NCBI RefSeq assembly: GCF_016900355.1
Contig: NZ_JACJKA010000002.1
Span: 1 to 64,000 of the forward strand
Length of the DNA stretch: 64,000 bases
Reading direction: 5' to 3'
Source: Bacteroides mediterraneensis
GTDB lineage: Bacteria; Bacteroidota; Bacteroidia; Bacteroidales; Bacteroidaceae
The notes under the pieces were generated by a model, which saw only the letters and a program-made list of their open reading frames with translations, was not told where the DNA came from and ran no database searches. This document shows, one piece after another, positions 35,152 through 43,899 of the stretch; position 1 is the stretch's first letter; each line of letters starts with the position of its first letter. A program made the position numbers and the translations under genes.

Positions 35152-35269
35152 TTTTCTTCGAAAGTAGAAAGTTTTGGAAATGAATGAAAAGACAAAAAAT
35201 GAGTTTTGAGAATATCTATTAGTATCTTGTTACTATATGGTAGAAAAAATGTATTATTCGGCCTTTATT

Positions 35270-36493
35270 TCACTGATAGATTAACGTGGATAGATAGGTC
35301 TCGGCTAACATTTCATTAGCAATGTCCAGTAGTTGGGAGGCAGTGAGGTCTTCAATCCGTTTGAATACTTCTTCTTTTTCTTCGTAAGTCTGGTAGTGAA
35401 GAAAACATTTGCCCATATTGAGAGCATTGTTTTCAAAGTTGTCACCTGCTACTCCTATCTGACCGATGATTTGCTTTTTAGCTGCATGAAGCTGCAGACT
35501 GGTCAGTGCCTTGTCACGGATTTTCTTCAGTTCCTTGTGGACCAGGGAAATGCAATGATCCGTGTCGTGTGGGTCACAACCGAAGTAGATGCAGAATGTC
35601 CCCGTATCTGTATAAGAGGTCAGGTTTGATTCTACTGTATAGACTAACCCTCTTTTTTCCCGTAGAGACACGTTCAGGCGACTGTTCATACCAGGGCCTC
35701 CTAAGATATTATTAAGTAAGTACAGACCGGTACGTCGTTCGTCGTAAGCATGATAACCTCTTCCTCCCATCATGACGTGTGCTTGATGTGTATCCTTGTG
35801 AAGAGTCAGCTGTCGAGGTTGGTATGGAGCCGGGTGTGTACGTAGTGGTTGAACATCTGTACTCGAAGGAATATCCGCTGTGAGCTTTTCCAAGGTCCGG
35901 ATGACTTTTGAGAAAGGGATGTCACCTAAGACGAAAAATACCATATTCTTTGGCTGGTAATGTGTGCGTACAAAAAGTTGTGCATCTTCGCTGGTAAATT
36001 TCCGTAAGAGTTCCGGATTGCCCAGAATATTTCGTCCTAATGGATGATTGGGAAAGATGAGCTCTTCGAAGTCATCGAAAATAAGTTCTGCGGGACTGTC
36101 TTCGTAACTTTGTATCTCATCAATGATAACTTCTACCTCCTTTTCTATCTCGTGAGTGGGGAAGAGGCTATGGAACACGATGTCGGTCAACAGCTCTGCC
36201 GCTCGGTTGAAATGTTCTTTTAGGAAGGCGCTGTAGATAACGGTCTCCTCTTTGTTGGTATAGGCATTCAGGTCGCCTCCCACGTTTTCCATGCGGTTCA
36301 GAATGTGCCAGGCTTTTCGCTTCTGGGTTCCTTTGAAGATGAGATGTTCCACGAAGTGTGCCATTCCTTGTTCCTGCGGGAGTTCATCGCGGGTACCCGT
36401 ATCAACGGCGAAGCCACAATAAGCCACGTTGGTGGGGCTGGTGGTATGGATGAGACGCAGTCCGTTAGGGAGGGTGAAAGTTGAATATGCCAT
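35270..36493 (-). CDS. M16 family zinc metallopeptidase (insulinase-like)
   Basis: 407 residues. It shows the inverted zinc motif HFVEH (46-50) inside EQGMAHFVEHLIFKGT, NVGGDLNAYTNKEETVY-type sequence after it, and the downstream EKEVEVIIDEI glutamate ligand near 115-125. GPGMNSRLNVSLREKRGLVYTVES in the C-terminal half is the R/Y substrate signature. There is no signal peptide, so it is probably cytoplasmic and processes peptides. The -7 sequence TAAATTTG lies upstream at 36520-36527 (minus strand). Confidence 0.93.
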   Translation of the reverse strand: MAYSTFTLPNGLRLIHTTSPTNVAYCGFAVDTGTRDELPQEQGMAHFVEHLIFKGTQKRKAWHILNRMENVGGDLNAYTNKEETVIYSAFLKEHFNRAAELLTDIVFHSLFPTHEIEKEVEVIIDEIQSYEDSPAELIFDDFEELIFPNHPLGRNILGNPELLRKFTSEDAQLFVRTHYQPKNMVFFVLGDIPFSKVIRTLEKLTADIPSSTDVQPLRTHPAPYQPRQLTLHKDTHQAHVMMGGRGYHAYDERRTGLYLLNNILGGPGMNSRLNVSLREKRGLVYTVESNLTSYTDTGTFCIYFGCDPHDTDHCISLVHKELKKIRDKALTSLQLHAAKKQIIGQIGVAGDNFENNALNMGKCFLHYQTYEEKEEVFKRIEDLTASQLLDIANEMLAETYLSTLIYQ

Positions 36494-36595
36494 TTTCAGG
36501 TGTAATTTCGATTTTGCCGCAAATTTACAATAAATACTTATTGCCTTTCTTCAAAAAATGCAGATATTTGCACTGAAGGATATTAAAACTAATAT

Positions 36596-37129
36596 ATGAA
36601 TAAAATTGCAATTTTTTGTTCAGCTTCGGATACCATTGCCCCTGTGTTTATGGAGAAGGCAAAGGAGTTGGGAGCATGGCTGGGGCAGCATCATAAATGG
36701 CTGGTGTACGGAGGTTCCAATACGGGCTTGATGGAGGTCTTGGCGAAAAGTGCGAAGGAAAACGGGGCTATGATTATGGGTGTGGTGCCTACCAAATTGG
36801 AAGAGAATGGAAAGGTGAGTGACTTGCTTGACGTGTCGTTCCATTCGGTAAACCTGAGTGACCGGAAGGACATCATGGTGCAGGAGGCGGAAGTTATGGT
36901 GGCTTTGCCCGGCGGAATAGGCACATTGGATGAGGTGTTTCACGTGATGGCTTCGTGCAGCATCGGCTACCATGACAAACGGGTGATTTTTTATAATATA
37001 GATGGCTTTTGGAATGATTTGCTGGCGTTTCTGGAGCGACTGGAAGCAGCGCATTTTGCGCATCGTCCGTTAAAGAATTATTTCGAGGTGGCCAATACAT
37101 TCGACGAGCTTACTCGTTTGTTGGAATAG
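36596..37129 (+). CDS. LOG-family Rossmann-fold protein (TIGR00730)
   Basis: 177 residues. LVYGGSNTGLMEVLAKSA (about 37-54) and the signature PGGIGTLDEVFHV (about 104-116) identify the lysine decarboxylase-like/LOG family. Characterised members hydrolyse nucleoside 5'-monophosphates at the glycosidic bond (cytokinin-activating in plants); in bacteria the physiological substrate is often unknown. It is followed 26 bp later by kdsD and probably cotranscribed. Confidence 0.92.
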   Translation: MNKIAIFCSASDTIAPVFMEKAKELGAWLGQHHKWLVYGGSNTGLMEVLAKSAKENGAMIMGVVPTKLEENGKVSDLLDVSFHSVNLSDRKDIMVQEAEVMVALPGGIGTLDEVFHVMASCSIGYHDKRVIFYNIDGFWNDLLAFLERLEAAHFAHRPLKNYFEVANTFDELTRLLE

Positions 37130-37155
37130 AATTATCATTTAATCATACTCTATAT

Positions 37156-37758
37156 ATGAATTCATCAATTAAAGAATTGTTACAGCGTGAGGCTCAGGCT
37201 GTATTGAATATCCCAGTGACCGACGGATACGAAAAAGCGGTGCAGCTGATTGTGCAGCAGGTGCATGAAAAGGGTGGAAAGCTGGTGACGAGTGGAATGG
37301 GAAAGGCTGGGCAGATTGCCATGAATATAGCTACTACATTTTGTTCTACAGGTATACCGGCGGTTTTTCTTCATCCGAGTGAGGCACAGCATGGCGATTT
37401 GGGAATTTTACAGAAAAATGATTTGTTGCTGTTGATTTCAAATTCAGGAAAAACCCGTGAAATTGTAGAACTTACAGAGTTGGCGGCACGGCTGGACCCT
37501 ACGCTGAAGAAGATTGTCATCACGGGAAATCCGGATAGCCCTTTGGCAAAGTCTGCCGACATTTGTTTGGCTACAGGACATCCTGATGAGGTATGTCTGT
37601 TAGGAATGACACCTACTACCTCGACCACAGTCATGACGGTGATAGGAGATATTCTGGTGGTGGAGACTATGCGCAAGACAGGCTTTACCATTGAGGAATA
37701 CAGCAAACGTCATCATGGAGGGTATTTGGGAGAGCGTTCCCGGGCTCTGAGCAAATAA
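37156..37758 (+). CDS. kdsD: Single-domain arabinose-5-phosphate isomerase (SIS domain)
   Basis: 200 residues: only the SIS sugar-isomerase domain, without the CBS pair of E. coli KdsD. Markers are TSGMGKAGQIAMNIATTFCSTGIP (about 45-68), HPSEAQHGDLGIL, LLISNSGKTREIVEL (about 94-108) and the C-terminal IEEYSKRHHGGYLGE. It converts ribulose-5-phosphate to arabinose-5-phosphate, the first step to Kdo for lipopolysaccharide. A single-domain Bacteroides fragilis enzyme of this kind has been characterised and is controlled by CMP-Kdo, which makes this assignment more likely than a capsule-only sugar isomerase. Confidence 0.85.
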   Translation: MNSSIKELLQREAQAVLNIPVTDGYEKAVQLIVQQVHEKGGKLVTSGMGKAGQIAMNIATTFCSTGIPAVFLHPSEAQHGDLGILQKNDLLLLISNSGKTREIVELTELAARLDPTLKKIVITGNPDSPLAKSADICLATGHPDEVCLLGMTPTTSTTVMTVIGDILVVETMRKTGFTIEEYSKRHHGGYLGERSRALSK

Positions 37759-37776
37759 ACGAAAAGATTTAAGGTA

Positions 37777-37813
37777 TAAAAAACGTGGCAGTGTATGACT
37801 GTCACGTTTTTTT
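37777..37813. terminator. Two-way terminator between kdsD and ndk
   Basis: AAAAAACGTGGCAGT / ACTGTCACGTTTTTTT: an A-rich start, hairpin and T run suit termination of both convergent transcripts. Confidence 0.85.
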
Positions 37814-37822
37814 GTTCTACCC

Positions 37823-38299
37823 TTAGGTAAGCTTGTATTCTTCTGGATAATAGAGAAAGTCGACAATGGCTCTATCATATTCAAACAACTCTTCGGGCTT
37901 GAAGAAACGTGCGATTTCTTCTGCGGCCGTTTTAGGTGAATCGGATGTATGAACGATATTTTCCTGTGAACTGACACAATAATCTCCACGGATTGTACCC
38001 GGAACGGCTACTCGCCCGTTGGTGGCTCCTGTCATGGAACGTACCACTTGGATGGCGTCGACTCCCTCGTAGCAGCATACAATGACGGGGCATGCCATCA
38101 TGGAAGCCTTTACGCGAGGGAAAAAAGGTTTCCCGGCCAGATGAGCATAATGTTCGTTGAGCAGGTCTTCCGTGAGTTGCATCATTTTCATTCCGGCCAA
38201 TCGCAGGCCCTTCCGTTCAAAACGATGGGTGATTTCCCCGATAAGCCCGCGCTGTACGGCGCTGGGTTTCAGGATAACGAGTGTTCTTTCCAAACTCAT
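37823..38299 (-). CDS. ndk: Nucleoside diphosphate kinase
   Basis: 158 residues from MSLERTLVILKPSAVQRG; an earlier in-frame ATG (38326) adds 9 residues that do not match the family. It exchanges phosphate between nucleoside tri- and diphosphates. The catalytic His lies in ENIVHTSDSPKTAAEEI (about 122-138); VMRSMTGATNGRVAVPGTIRGDY-type sequence precedes it. The C-terminus is about 10 residues longer than in E. coli, as is normal for Bacteroidales. Confidence 0.96.
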   Translation of the reverse strand: MSLERTLVILKPSAVQRGLIGEITHRFERKGLRLAGMKMMQLTEDLLNEHYAHLAGKPFFPRVKASMMACPVIVCCYEGVDAIQVVRSMTGATNGRVAVPGTIRGDYCVSSQENIVHTSDSPKTAAEEIARFFKPEELFEYDRAIVDFLYYPEEYKLT

Positions 38300-38399
38300 A
38301 GTTCGTGTATTTTTAAGGTGATACAAAGATTTCTTTACGTCCTCAAATATAACGAAAAATGAATAGTTGTCTGCATAAACTGCTGATTTTTTGTGGGAA

Positions 38400-39047
38400 T
38401 CATTTGCAATCCAAGGGGATGATGCCTAAATGGATGGCCTTCAGTACAAGATCGACGGCATTTTTGGCTTCCAGCTTGCTCATGAGGCTTTTACGGTGTG
38501 ATTCGATGGTGTTGCCGGATACATGGAGCAGATCCGCAATTTCTCTCGTATTATATCCTTTGGCAATAGCTTGCAGCACTTCCATCTCTCGTAACGTAAG
38601 CTGTTCCTTCAGTTGCTCTTCTGCTTGCAGACGGTTTAAAATAGATTTGAATCGTTTGCAGAGGTAGTTTCCGCCTTTCAGAATGGTCTGGATGGCCAAT
38701 GTGAGTTCGTGGATATCGGCCGATTTTAATATGGCTCCGTGGATAGGAGATTTGGTCAGTCTTTTAAGTATCCATATCTCTTCGTGCATGGTATTGATCA
38801 GAATCCGGGCGTCTGGATATTTTTGTTGGATTTTTTCTATCAGGTCGAATCCGTTGGTATCAGGCAGTTCCACATCCAGCACATACAGATTGAAAGGTTG
38901 TCTGTTTATCAGTGACAGGGCTTCTGCGCCTGAAGAGGCGGTGCACACCTTATCTATTTCTGACATCTGTGAGATGACATGTCGGATACCTTGCAATATA
39001 AGGCTATGGTCATCGACTAATAGGATATTTGCTTTTGTGCCTGTCAT
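38400..39047 (-). CDS. NarL/LuxR-type response regulator
   Basis: 215 residues from MTGTKANILLVDDHSLI; 7 more codons exist upstream. The receiver domain has DDH (acidic pocket), LYVLDVELPDTNG with the phosphoacceptor Asp (about 55) and LKSAD with the conserved Lys. The output domain is a LuxR HTH: LTLREMEVLQAIAKGYNTREIADLLHVSGNTIESHRKSLMSKL. It lies 48 bp after the histidine kinase gene and is surely its partner. The regulon is unknown. Confidence 0.93.
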   Translation of the reverse strand: MTGTKANILLVDDHSLILQGIRHVISQMSEIDKVCTASSGAEALSLINRQPFNLYVLDVELPDTNGFDLIEKIQQKYPDARILINTMHEEIWILKRLTKSPIHGAILKSADIHELTLAIQTILKGGNYLCKRFKSILNRLQAEEQLKEQLTLREMEVLQAIAKGYNTREIADLLHVSGNTIESHRKSLMSKLEAKNAVDLVLKAIHLGIIPLDCK

Positions 39048-39095
39048 GCGGATATTTTTATATTGCAAAGAAAAAGAGATTCATTGAAACGCATC

Positions 39096-41027
39096 TCACC
39101 GGAAACCGTGATTTTTTCCATGGAGGTGTACTTGGATATGCATGCTTATTTGTTTTCCCTGGGTTTTCAGTTCATAATTTCCTCCTATTGTTTTCAGACG
39201 GTCATGGATGGTGCGTAGTCCAATACCTTTGGCGGGCTCTGTCGGCTGCTCCCATTGTCCGTCGTGTTGTACGTCGATACGCAGTTCTCCGTCCTGTTCA
39301 TTCAGCTGAATGTGGATGAAGCTTGCATGAGCATGTTTCAACACATTGCCGATTGTTTCTTGCAGGATGCGGTAGATTTCATATCCGATATATTCTGAGA
39401 TATGCAACCAGTTGATTTGCGGATGGGGTACGTAGTGGATGATAACCCCGGATATCTCTTGCATTTTGGAGAAATAATCGGCCAGCATTTCGTTTAAATT
39501 GGCAAACTGGAAGTTAGGGGGCATCAGTTCATGAGAGATGGCTCGTACACTGCTCCGTATCTCTTCCAAAGTGTGGAGAGTGAATATCTTGAGTGCTTCC
39601 GAAGAGGTCTGTTGCTGTATCTGCAGGATGGCTCCTAACAGGTCGTTGCATACGCCGTCGTGTAGGTCTTTGGCCAGCCGTTTGCGTTCGTTTTCCAGTC
39701 CTTCAATGTATTGTTGGGCGGCAACCAGTTCTGTTTCCTTTTTTTGTAATTTCCGTTTATGGAGGAGAATGAAGATCATTACCAGCAGCAGGAAGATGAC
39801 ACTGCTGAAATAAACCGTGTTTCGCAGACGGATTTCCTTTTCCTGCACTTGCTCTTTTTCCAAGCGGGCTATTTTCAGCTCTTTGTCACTCACCCGGAGC
39901 TTTTCGTTCAGCTCTGATAGCTCGTCCTTGATGGTTCCATTGAAGATGGAGTCTTGGTACACGCATACGTCTTGCAGGTGCTCGAATGCTTTCTGATAGT
40001 TGCCCAGCCCTTCGTAGTTGCGGGCAAGGAGGGTATGGAACTTGTCGTAGGGCACCTGCGTCTGAATCAAGGGATTGTCGGTTAGTATTTGGAGACTTTT
40101 CTGATATTCTCCTATCCATTGGTAAAGACTGGCCTGTGTGCTGTAGAATTCAAGAGCGGTCGGACTGTTTCGAGGTATTTGCCGGATGAGTTCTTCTCCT
40201 TTTCGCAAGACCGTCCGGACGGAATCTTTCTTGTTCCATAACTGATAGGTGCTGAGCAAGGGGCAAAGGGAGCCCATAGCCAGCAAAGGTTGCTGGATGG
40301 CCAGAGCCTTGTGAATATTGGTCTTAAGGATGTGGCATGCTTCCTCGTATTTCCCCAGTTTACTATAGCTGGCGCCGACGAGGCTGTTGGCGTAGAGTTC
40401 CATGAGTTCATCGTGGGCTTTCCGGGCATACTCGGCTGACAGAAGGCCTTGTGTCAATGCTTCTTCATACCGCTTGTGGAGATGGTAAAGTACTCCAATG
40501 TTGTAATAGGTAGAAGACACGTCTTCTGGCTTCCCAGCTTTTTTACAGAAATCAATGGCTCGGTTATAATGATATACAGCAGAATCGAACATTCCTAATT
40601 TCCGATAGCAGACCCCGATGGAAGATTCTACGACTCCTTCCAGATCGTATTGTCTTTCCTTAAGTTTGCATGCATGGGCAGCAACGGTTTTAAATGTTTC
40701 TTTGGCTTGTTCCATTTTGCCCTCCATGAACCAGTAATTGGCCAAGGAGTTAACCAGTTGCAGATAGCCTTCCTCGTGGAATGCAGGTTGCGGATAAAGA
40801 GCAAGTCCTTTTTGCAGATAATGGTACGACGAATCGTGGTTCAAAGTCTCATACTCTGCTCCGAGTGACTGATATAATTCAGTCAGTTTTTCCCGTGAAG
40901 TTTGTTGCTTTTCAGCTAATTGGATTTGCTGTTTCAGGCTGTCGATGGTGCCGGTCTCTGTTTGTGCATGAAGGCATGCAGTGGCTCCCCATAACATGAT
41001 TAGGAGCGAGAAGACTGTTCTTTTCAT
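39096..41027 (-). CDS. TPR-containing sensor histidine kinase (HisKA_3 type)
   Basis: 643 residues from MKRTVFSLLIMLWG, which gives a clean signal peptide ending CLHAQ; the upstream ATG at 41117 would bury it. Tetratricopeptide repeats fill about 30-390 outside the membrane, one transmembrane segment lies near 425-445 (VYFSSVIFLLLVMIFILLH), then a coiled coil, the dimerisation box KRLAKDLHDGVCNDLLGAI with the phosphorylated His, and an HATPase domain with N box and IGLRTIHDRLKTIGGNYEL. It senses an envelope signal through the TPR part and phosphorylates the neighbouring NarL-type regulator. Confidence 0.92.
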   Translation of the reverse strand: MKRTVFSLLIMLWGATACLHAQTETGTIDSLKQQIQLAEKQQTSREKLTELYQSLGAEYETLNHDSSYHYLQKGLALYPQPAFHEEGYLQLVNSLANYWFMEGKMEQAKETFKTVAAHACKLKERQYDLEGVVESSIGVCYRKLGMFDSAVYHYNRAIDFCKKAGKPEDVSSTYYNIGVLYHLHKRYEEALTQGLLSAEYARKAHDELMELYANSLVGASYSKLGKYEEACHILKTNIHKALAIQQPLLAMGSLCPLLSTYQLWNKKDSVRTVLRKGEELIRQIPRNSPTALEFYSTQASLYQWIGEYQKSLQILTDNPLIQTQVPYDKFHTLLARNYEGLGNYQKAFEHLQDVCVYQDSIFNGTIKDELSELNEKLRVSDKELKIARLEKEQVQEKEIRLRNTVYFSSVIFLLLVMIFILLHKRKLQKKETELVAAQQYIEGLENERKRLAKDLHDGVCNDLLGAILQIQQQTSSEALKIFTLHTLEEIRSSVRAISHELMPPNFQFANLNEMLADYFSKMQEISGVIIHYVPHPQINWLHISEYIGYEIYRILQETIGNVLKHAHASFIHIQLNEQDGELRIDVQHDGQWEQPTEPAKGIGLRTIHDRLKTIGGNYELKTQGKQISMHIQVHLHGKNHGFR

Positions 41028-41180
41028 GAGAATGGTGTTGGTGACTTGTCTAAAATAAATCCTTTTTGTGGAATTTACAAGAAAATTTGTAGGAAATCTT
41101 GTGCTGGCGAATGACAAGACGATTGATGGTGTGAAAAGGGCATGAATAATTATTCGTATAGTCTGCAGCGTTGTGGAATC

Positions 41181-42719
41181 CTATCCTGCCCAGTTTTCAC
41201 GGTCCAGGTTGCGGTAGCTGATGGCTTCGGCCAGGTGCTCAGGGCGAATGTCAGAACAGTTCTCCAGGTCGGCGATGGTACGGGAGACTTTCAGAATGCG
41301 GTCGTATGCGCGGGCGGAAAGGTTCAGGCGGTTCATGGCGGCTCGTAAAAGATTCAGACCGGATGCGTCAGGTTGGGCATAGCGATGCAACAGCTTGGGC
41401 GTCATCTGGGCATTGCTGTAGATGCCTGGTTGGTCGGCAAAGCGCTGGGCTTGTATTTGTCTGGCGCGGATCACCCTTTCCCGGATGGCGGCGCTGCTTT
41501 CACTGGGGGTATTCTTGGCTATTTCTTCAAAGGGTACAGGTACAATTTCTACTTGGATGTCGATACGGTCGAGCAGAGGGCCCGAAATTTTGTTCAGGTA
41601 GCGCTGTACTTGTCCTGGAGTGCATACGCAGGGACGTGTCGGATGGTTATAATAGCCACATGGGCAGGGATTCATGGACGCGATAAGTTGGAAATTCGCC
41701 GGATATTCCAAGGTATATTTGGCTCTTGAAATGGTGATTCGGTGGTCTTCCAGCGGTTGTCGGAGTACTTCCAGTACACTGCGGCTGAATTCTGGGAGCT
41801 CGTCAAGAAACAACACTCCGTTGTGGGCCAGACTGATTTCTCCGGGTTGAGGCGTGGCTCCTCCTCCCACCATGGCCACTTGTGAGATGGTATGGTGTGG
41901 GCTGCGAAACGGTCGGGTCGCAATAAGGGAAGAACCTTTCTTCAGCTTCCCGGCTACCGAATGAATTTTCGTGGTTTCCAGACTTTCTCCCAAGGAAAGA
42001 GGGGGGAGGATGCTGGGCAGGCGTTTGGCCATCATGGATTTCCCGCTTCCAGGGGCTCCGATGAGCAGTACATTGTGCCCACCGGCAGCAGCTACTTCAA
42101 GGGCCCGTTTCACATTCTCCTGTCCTTTTACTTCAGCAAAATCGAACGGGAAAGTAGACTGATGTTTATAGAATTCTTCTCGGGTGTGTACAATGGTGGG
42201 TTGTAAGGTGCATGTACCGTTCAGGAAATCGACTACTTCTGTGATTCGTTTCACGCCATAGACGGTCAGGTTGTTTACGACCGCTGCTTCCGAAGCATTC
42301 TGTTGTGGCAGAATGATGCCTTTAAATCCTTGTTGGCGGGCGGCGATGGCAATGGGGAGGGCCCCTTTGATGGGTTGCAGGCTGCCGTCCAAGCTCAGTT
42401 CTCCTATAATCAGATAATCTGCCAGGTGTTCAGCTGAGATGGTTTCATTGGCCGCCAGAATGCCGATGGCCAGTGGAAGGTCATACGAAGCTCCTTCTTT
42501 CCGGATGTCTGCTGGTGCCATATTGACCACAATCTGCCGTGTCGGGAATTTGTATCCGTTCACCTGCAAGGCGGATACAATTCGTTCGTGACTCTCCTTT
42601 ACGGCAGAGTCGGGGAGTCCCACTAAATAAAATTTTATACCGCGGGAACAATTTACTTCAATGGTGACAATCGTCGCATCAATTCCTTGTACCGCAGCGC
42701 CGAAGAGTTTTACTAGCAT
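41181..42719 (-). CDS. comM: ComM/YifB-type AAA+ ATPase (Mg-chelatase-like)
   Basis: 512 residues. The N-terminal ChlI/Lon-like domain (MLVKLFGAAVQGIDA to PADIRKEGASYDLPLAIGIL) is followed by an AAA+ core: LLIGAPGSGKSMMAKRL (Walker A, about 213-229), NGVLFLDELPEFSR (Walker B) and the C-terminal Mg_chelatase_C region. CPCGYYNHPTRPCVCTPGQVQRYLNKISGPLLDRID is the ComM zinc/helicase signature. ComM-like proteins are hexameric branch-migration helicases that aid integration of foreign DNA in transformation. Intact. Confidence 0.95.
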   Translation of the reverse strand: MLVKLFGAAVQGIDATIVTIEVNCSRGIKFYLVGLPDSAVKESHERIVSALQVNGYKFPTRQIVVNMAPADIRKEGASYDLPLAIGILAANETISAEHLADYLIIGELSLDGSLQPIKGALPIAIAARQQGFKGIILPQQNASEAAVVNNLTVYGVKRITEVVDFLNGTCTLQPTIVHTREEFYKHQSTFPFDFAEVKGQENVKRALEVAAAGGHNVLLIGAPGSGKSMMAKRLPSILPPLSLGESLETTKIHSVAGKLKKGSSLIATRPFRSPHHTISQVAMVGGGATPQPGEISLAHNGVLFLDELPEFSRSVLEVLRQPLEDHRITISRAKYTLEYPANFQLIASMNPCPCGYYNHPTRPCVCTPGQVQRYLNKISGPLLDRIDIQVEIVPVPFEEIAKNTPSESSAAIRERVIRARQIQAQRFADQPGIYSNAQMTPKLLHRYAQPDASGLNLLRAAMNRLNLSARAYDRILKVSRTIADLENCSDIRPEHLAEAISYRNLDRENWAG

Positions 42720-42742
42720 TTAAGGTTATTTTAAGAGGCGTG

Positions 42743-43762
42743 TTATTTTTGTTCTTTGCTTTCTGCCGTCAAGGCTTCCAGCTTTTCTTCCAGTTCTTTC
42801 CCGTAAAGGTTACGTCCCAAGATTTTCCGGTTACGGTCTACCAAGACATTGAATGGAAGGTTCCCTACCTGCAGTTGCTTTAAGGCTGGGGTATTCCATC
42901 CTTTGTAGTCACAGATTTCAATCCATTGTTCATTGTCTTTTTCTGTATTTCTTAGCCATTCTGTCTTTTGGTAATCTAACGAAAAGTTGATGACTCTGAA
43001 ATCTTTTTTGAGCGACCGTTGGCACAAGGCATACAAGGAATCTTTGAGGTTCAGGCTTTCTTTGTCCCAGCTGGCCCAGAAATTAAGCAAGGAATATTGT
43101 TTCTGGTTGCTGCTGCTCCATGACAGGTACTCTCCGTTTCTTTTCTTCACCGAAATGTAGTTCAGATAGGTAGTGCCGTTTTTTTCTTTGTCGGGCATTT
43201 TTTGCAATATCTCATTGAGTATTCTGCAGTCTTTTACTTTCCCGCTCAGAGGCTCGGCCAGCTTAGCAATGAGAGTTAGGTCAGGTTGTTCGGTCTGGCT
43301 GAAATATTGCCACAAGATATAGGCAGAGGCATATGAGGCCGGATGATTTTGAATGAATGTTTGTGCCTGCCGTCTGATTTGGACCTGATCTTTGAGAGTT
43401 TGAATACTCTGCCGGAATTCCTGGAGTTCGTTATTGGGACCGTCACCCTGAATTTCTGGGTGGGTGAAGTTTCCTTTTAGAGAAACTTGCCAGCCTTTGT
43501 CGGCAAAAATGGGTATTATTTTTCCTGAATCGTTGACCAGGCGGAAGGTGCTTATCGTATCAGGGGTAAAGGTATAAATGAACTTGCCGTCTCTTGGGTA
43601 GATGGTGTCCAGCTTGGCTTCCGGGTCATCATGGACCACTAAAATCATGGTGGAAGTAAAGCCTTCCAGTTCGCCTTTCAGTTCAAATTCTTGGTTTTGT
43701 TTACAAGAATCCAGACAGAACAGCAGATAGACTGAAAAGAGAAGCAAGTATAATTTTTTCAT
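42743..43762 (-). CDS. Thioredoxin-fold lipoprotein with DUF4369, lacking CxxC
   Basis: 339 residues from MKKLYLLLFSVYLLFCLDSC (lipobox LDSC, Cys20); the upstream ATG at 43792 would precede the signal. A DUF4369 domain (FELKGELEGFTSTMILVVHDD through KGWQVSLKGNF) is followed by a thioredoxin-like domain (LLNFWASWDKESLNLKDSLYAL, then FRVINFSLDYQK). Where thioredoxins have CxxC after WASW, this protein has DKES, so it cannot do disulfide exchange; NLPFNVLVDRNRKILGRNLYG is otherwise normal. Probably a periplasmic binding or structural relative of the TlpA/DUF4369 lipoproteins common in Bacteroides. Confidence 0.85.
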   Translation of the reverse strand: MKKLYLLLFSVYLLFCLDSCKQNQEFELKGELEGFTSTMILVVHDDPEAKLDTIYPRDGKFIYTFTPDTISTFRLVNDSGKIIPIFADKGWQVSLKGNFTHPEIQGDGPNNELQEFRQSIQTLKDQVQIRRQAQTFIQNHPASYASAYILWQYFSQTEQPDLTLIAKLAEPLSGKVKDCRILNEILQKMPDKEKNGTTYLNYISVKKRNGEYLSWSSSNQKQYSLLNFWASWDKESLNLKDSLYALCQRSLKKDFRVINFSLDYQKTEWLRNTEKDNEQWIEICDYKGWNTPALKQLQVGNLPFNVLVDRNRKILGRNLYGKELEEKLEALTAESKEQK

Positions 43763-43844
43763 AAACGGAATTTTATTTATGCGAAAATACATATTTTCAT
43801 CCTATAATCTTGCATGTTTTTCCTATTCTTTCCGGTCAGGCCAT

Positions 43845-43879
43845 AAAAAAACCGGAATCACTTGAAGTGACTCCGGTTC
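43845..43879 (-). terminator. Terminator of the TPR lipoprotein gene
   Basis: ACCGGAATCACTT and AAGTGACTCCGGT form a stem with one mismatch, followed on the minus strand by TTTTTTT. Confidence 0.88.
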
Positions 43880-43899
43880 TTGAATTGTAATTTATTGGA

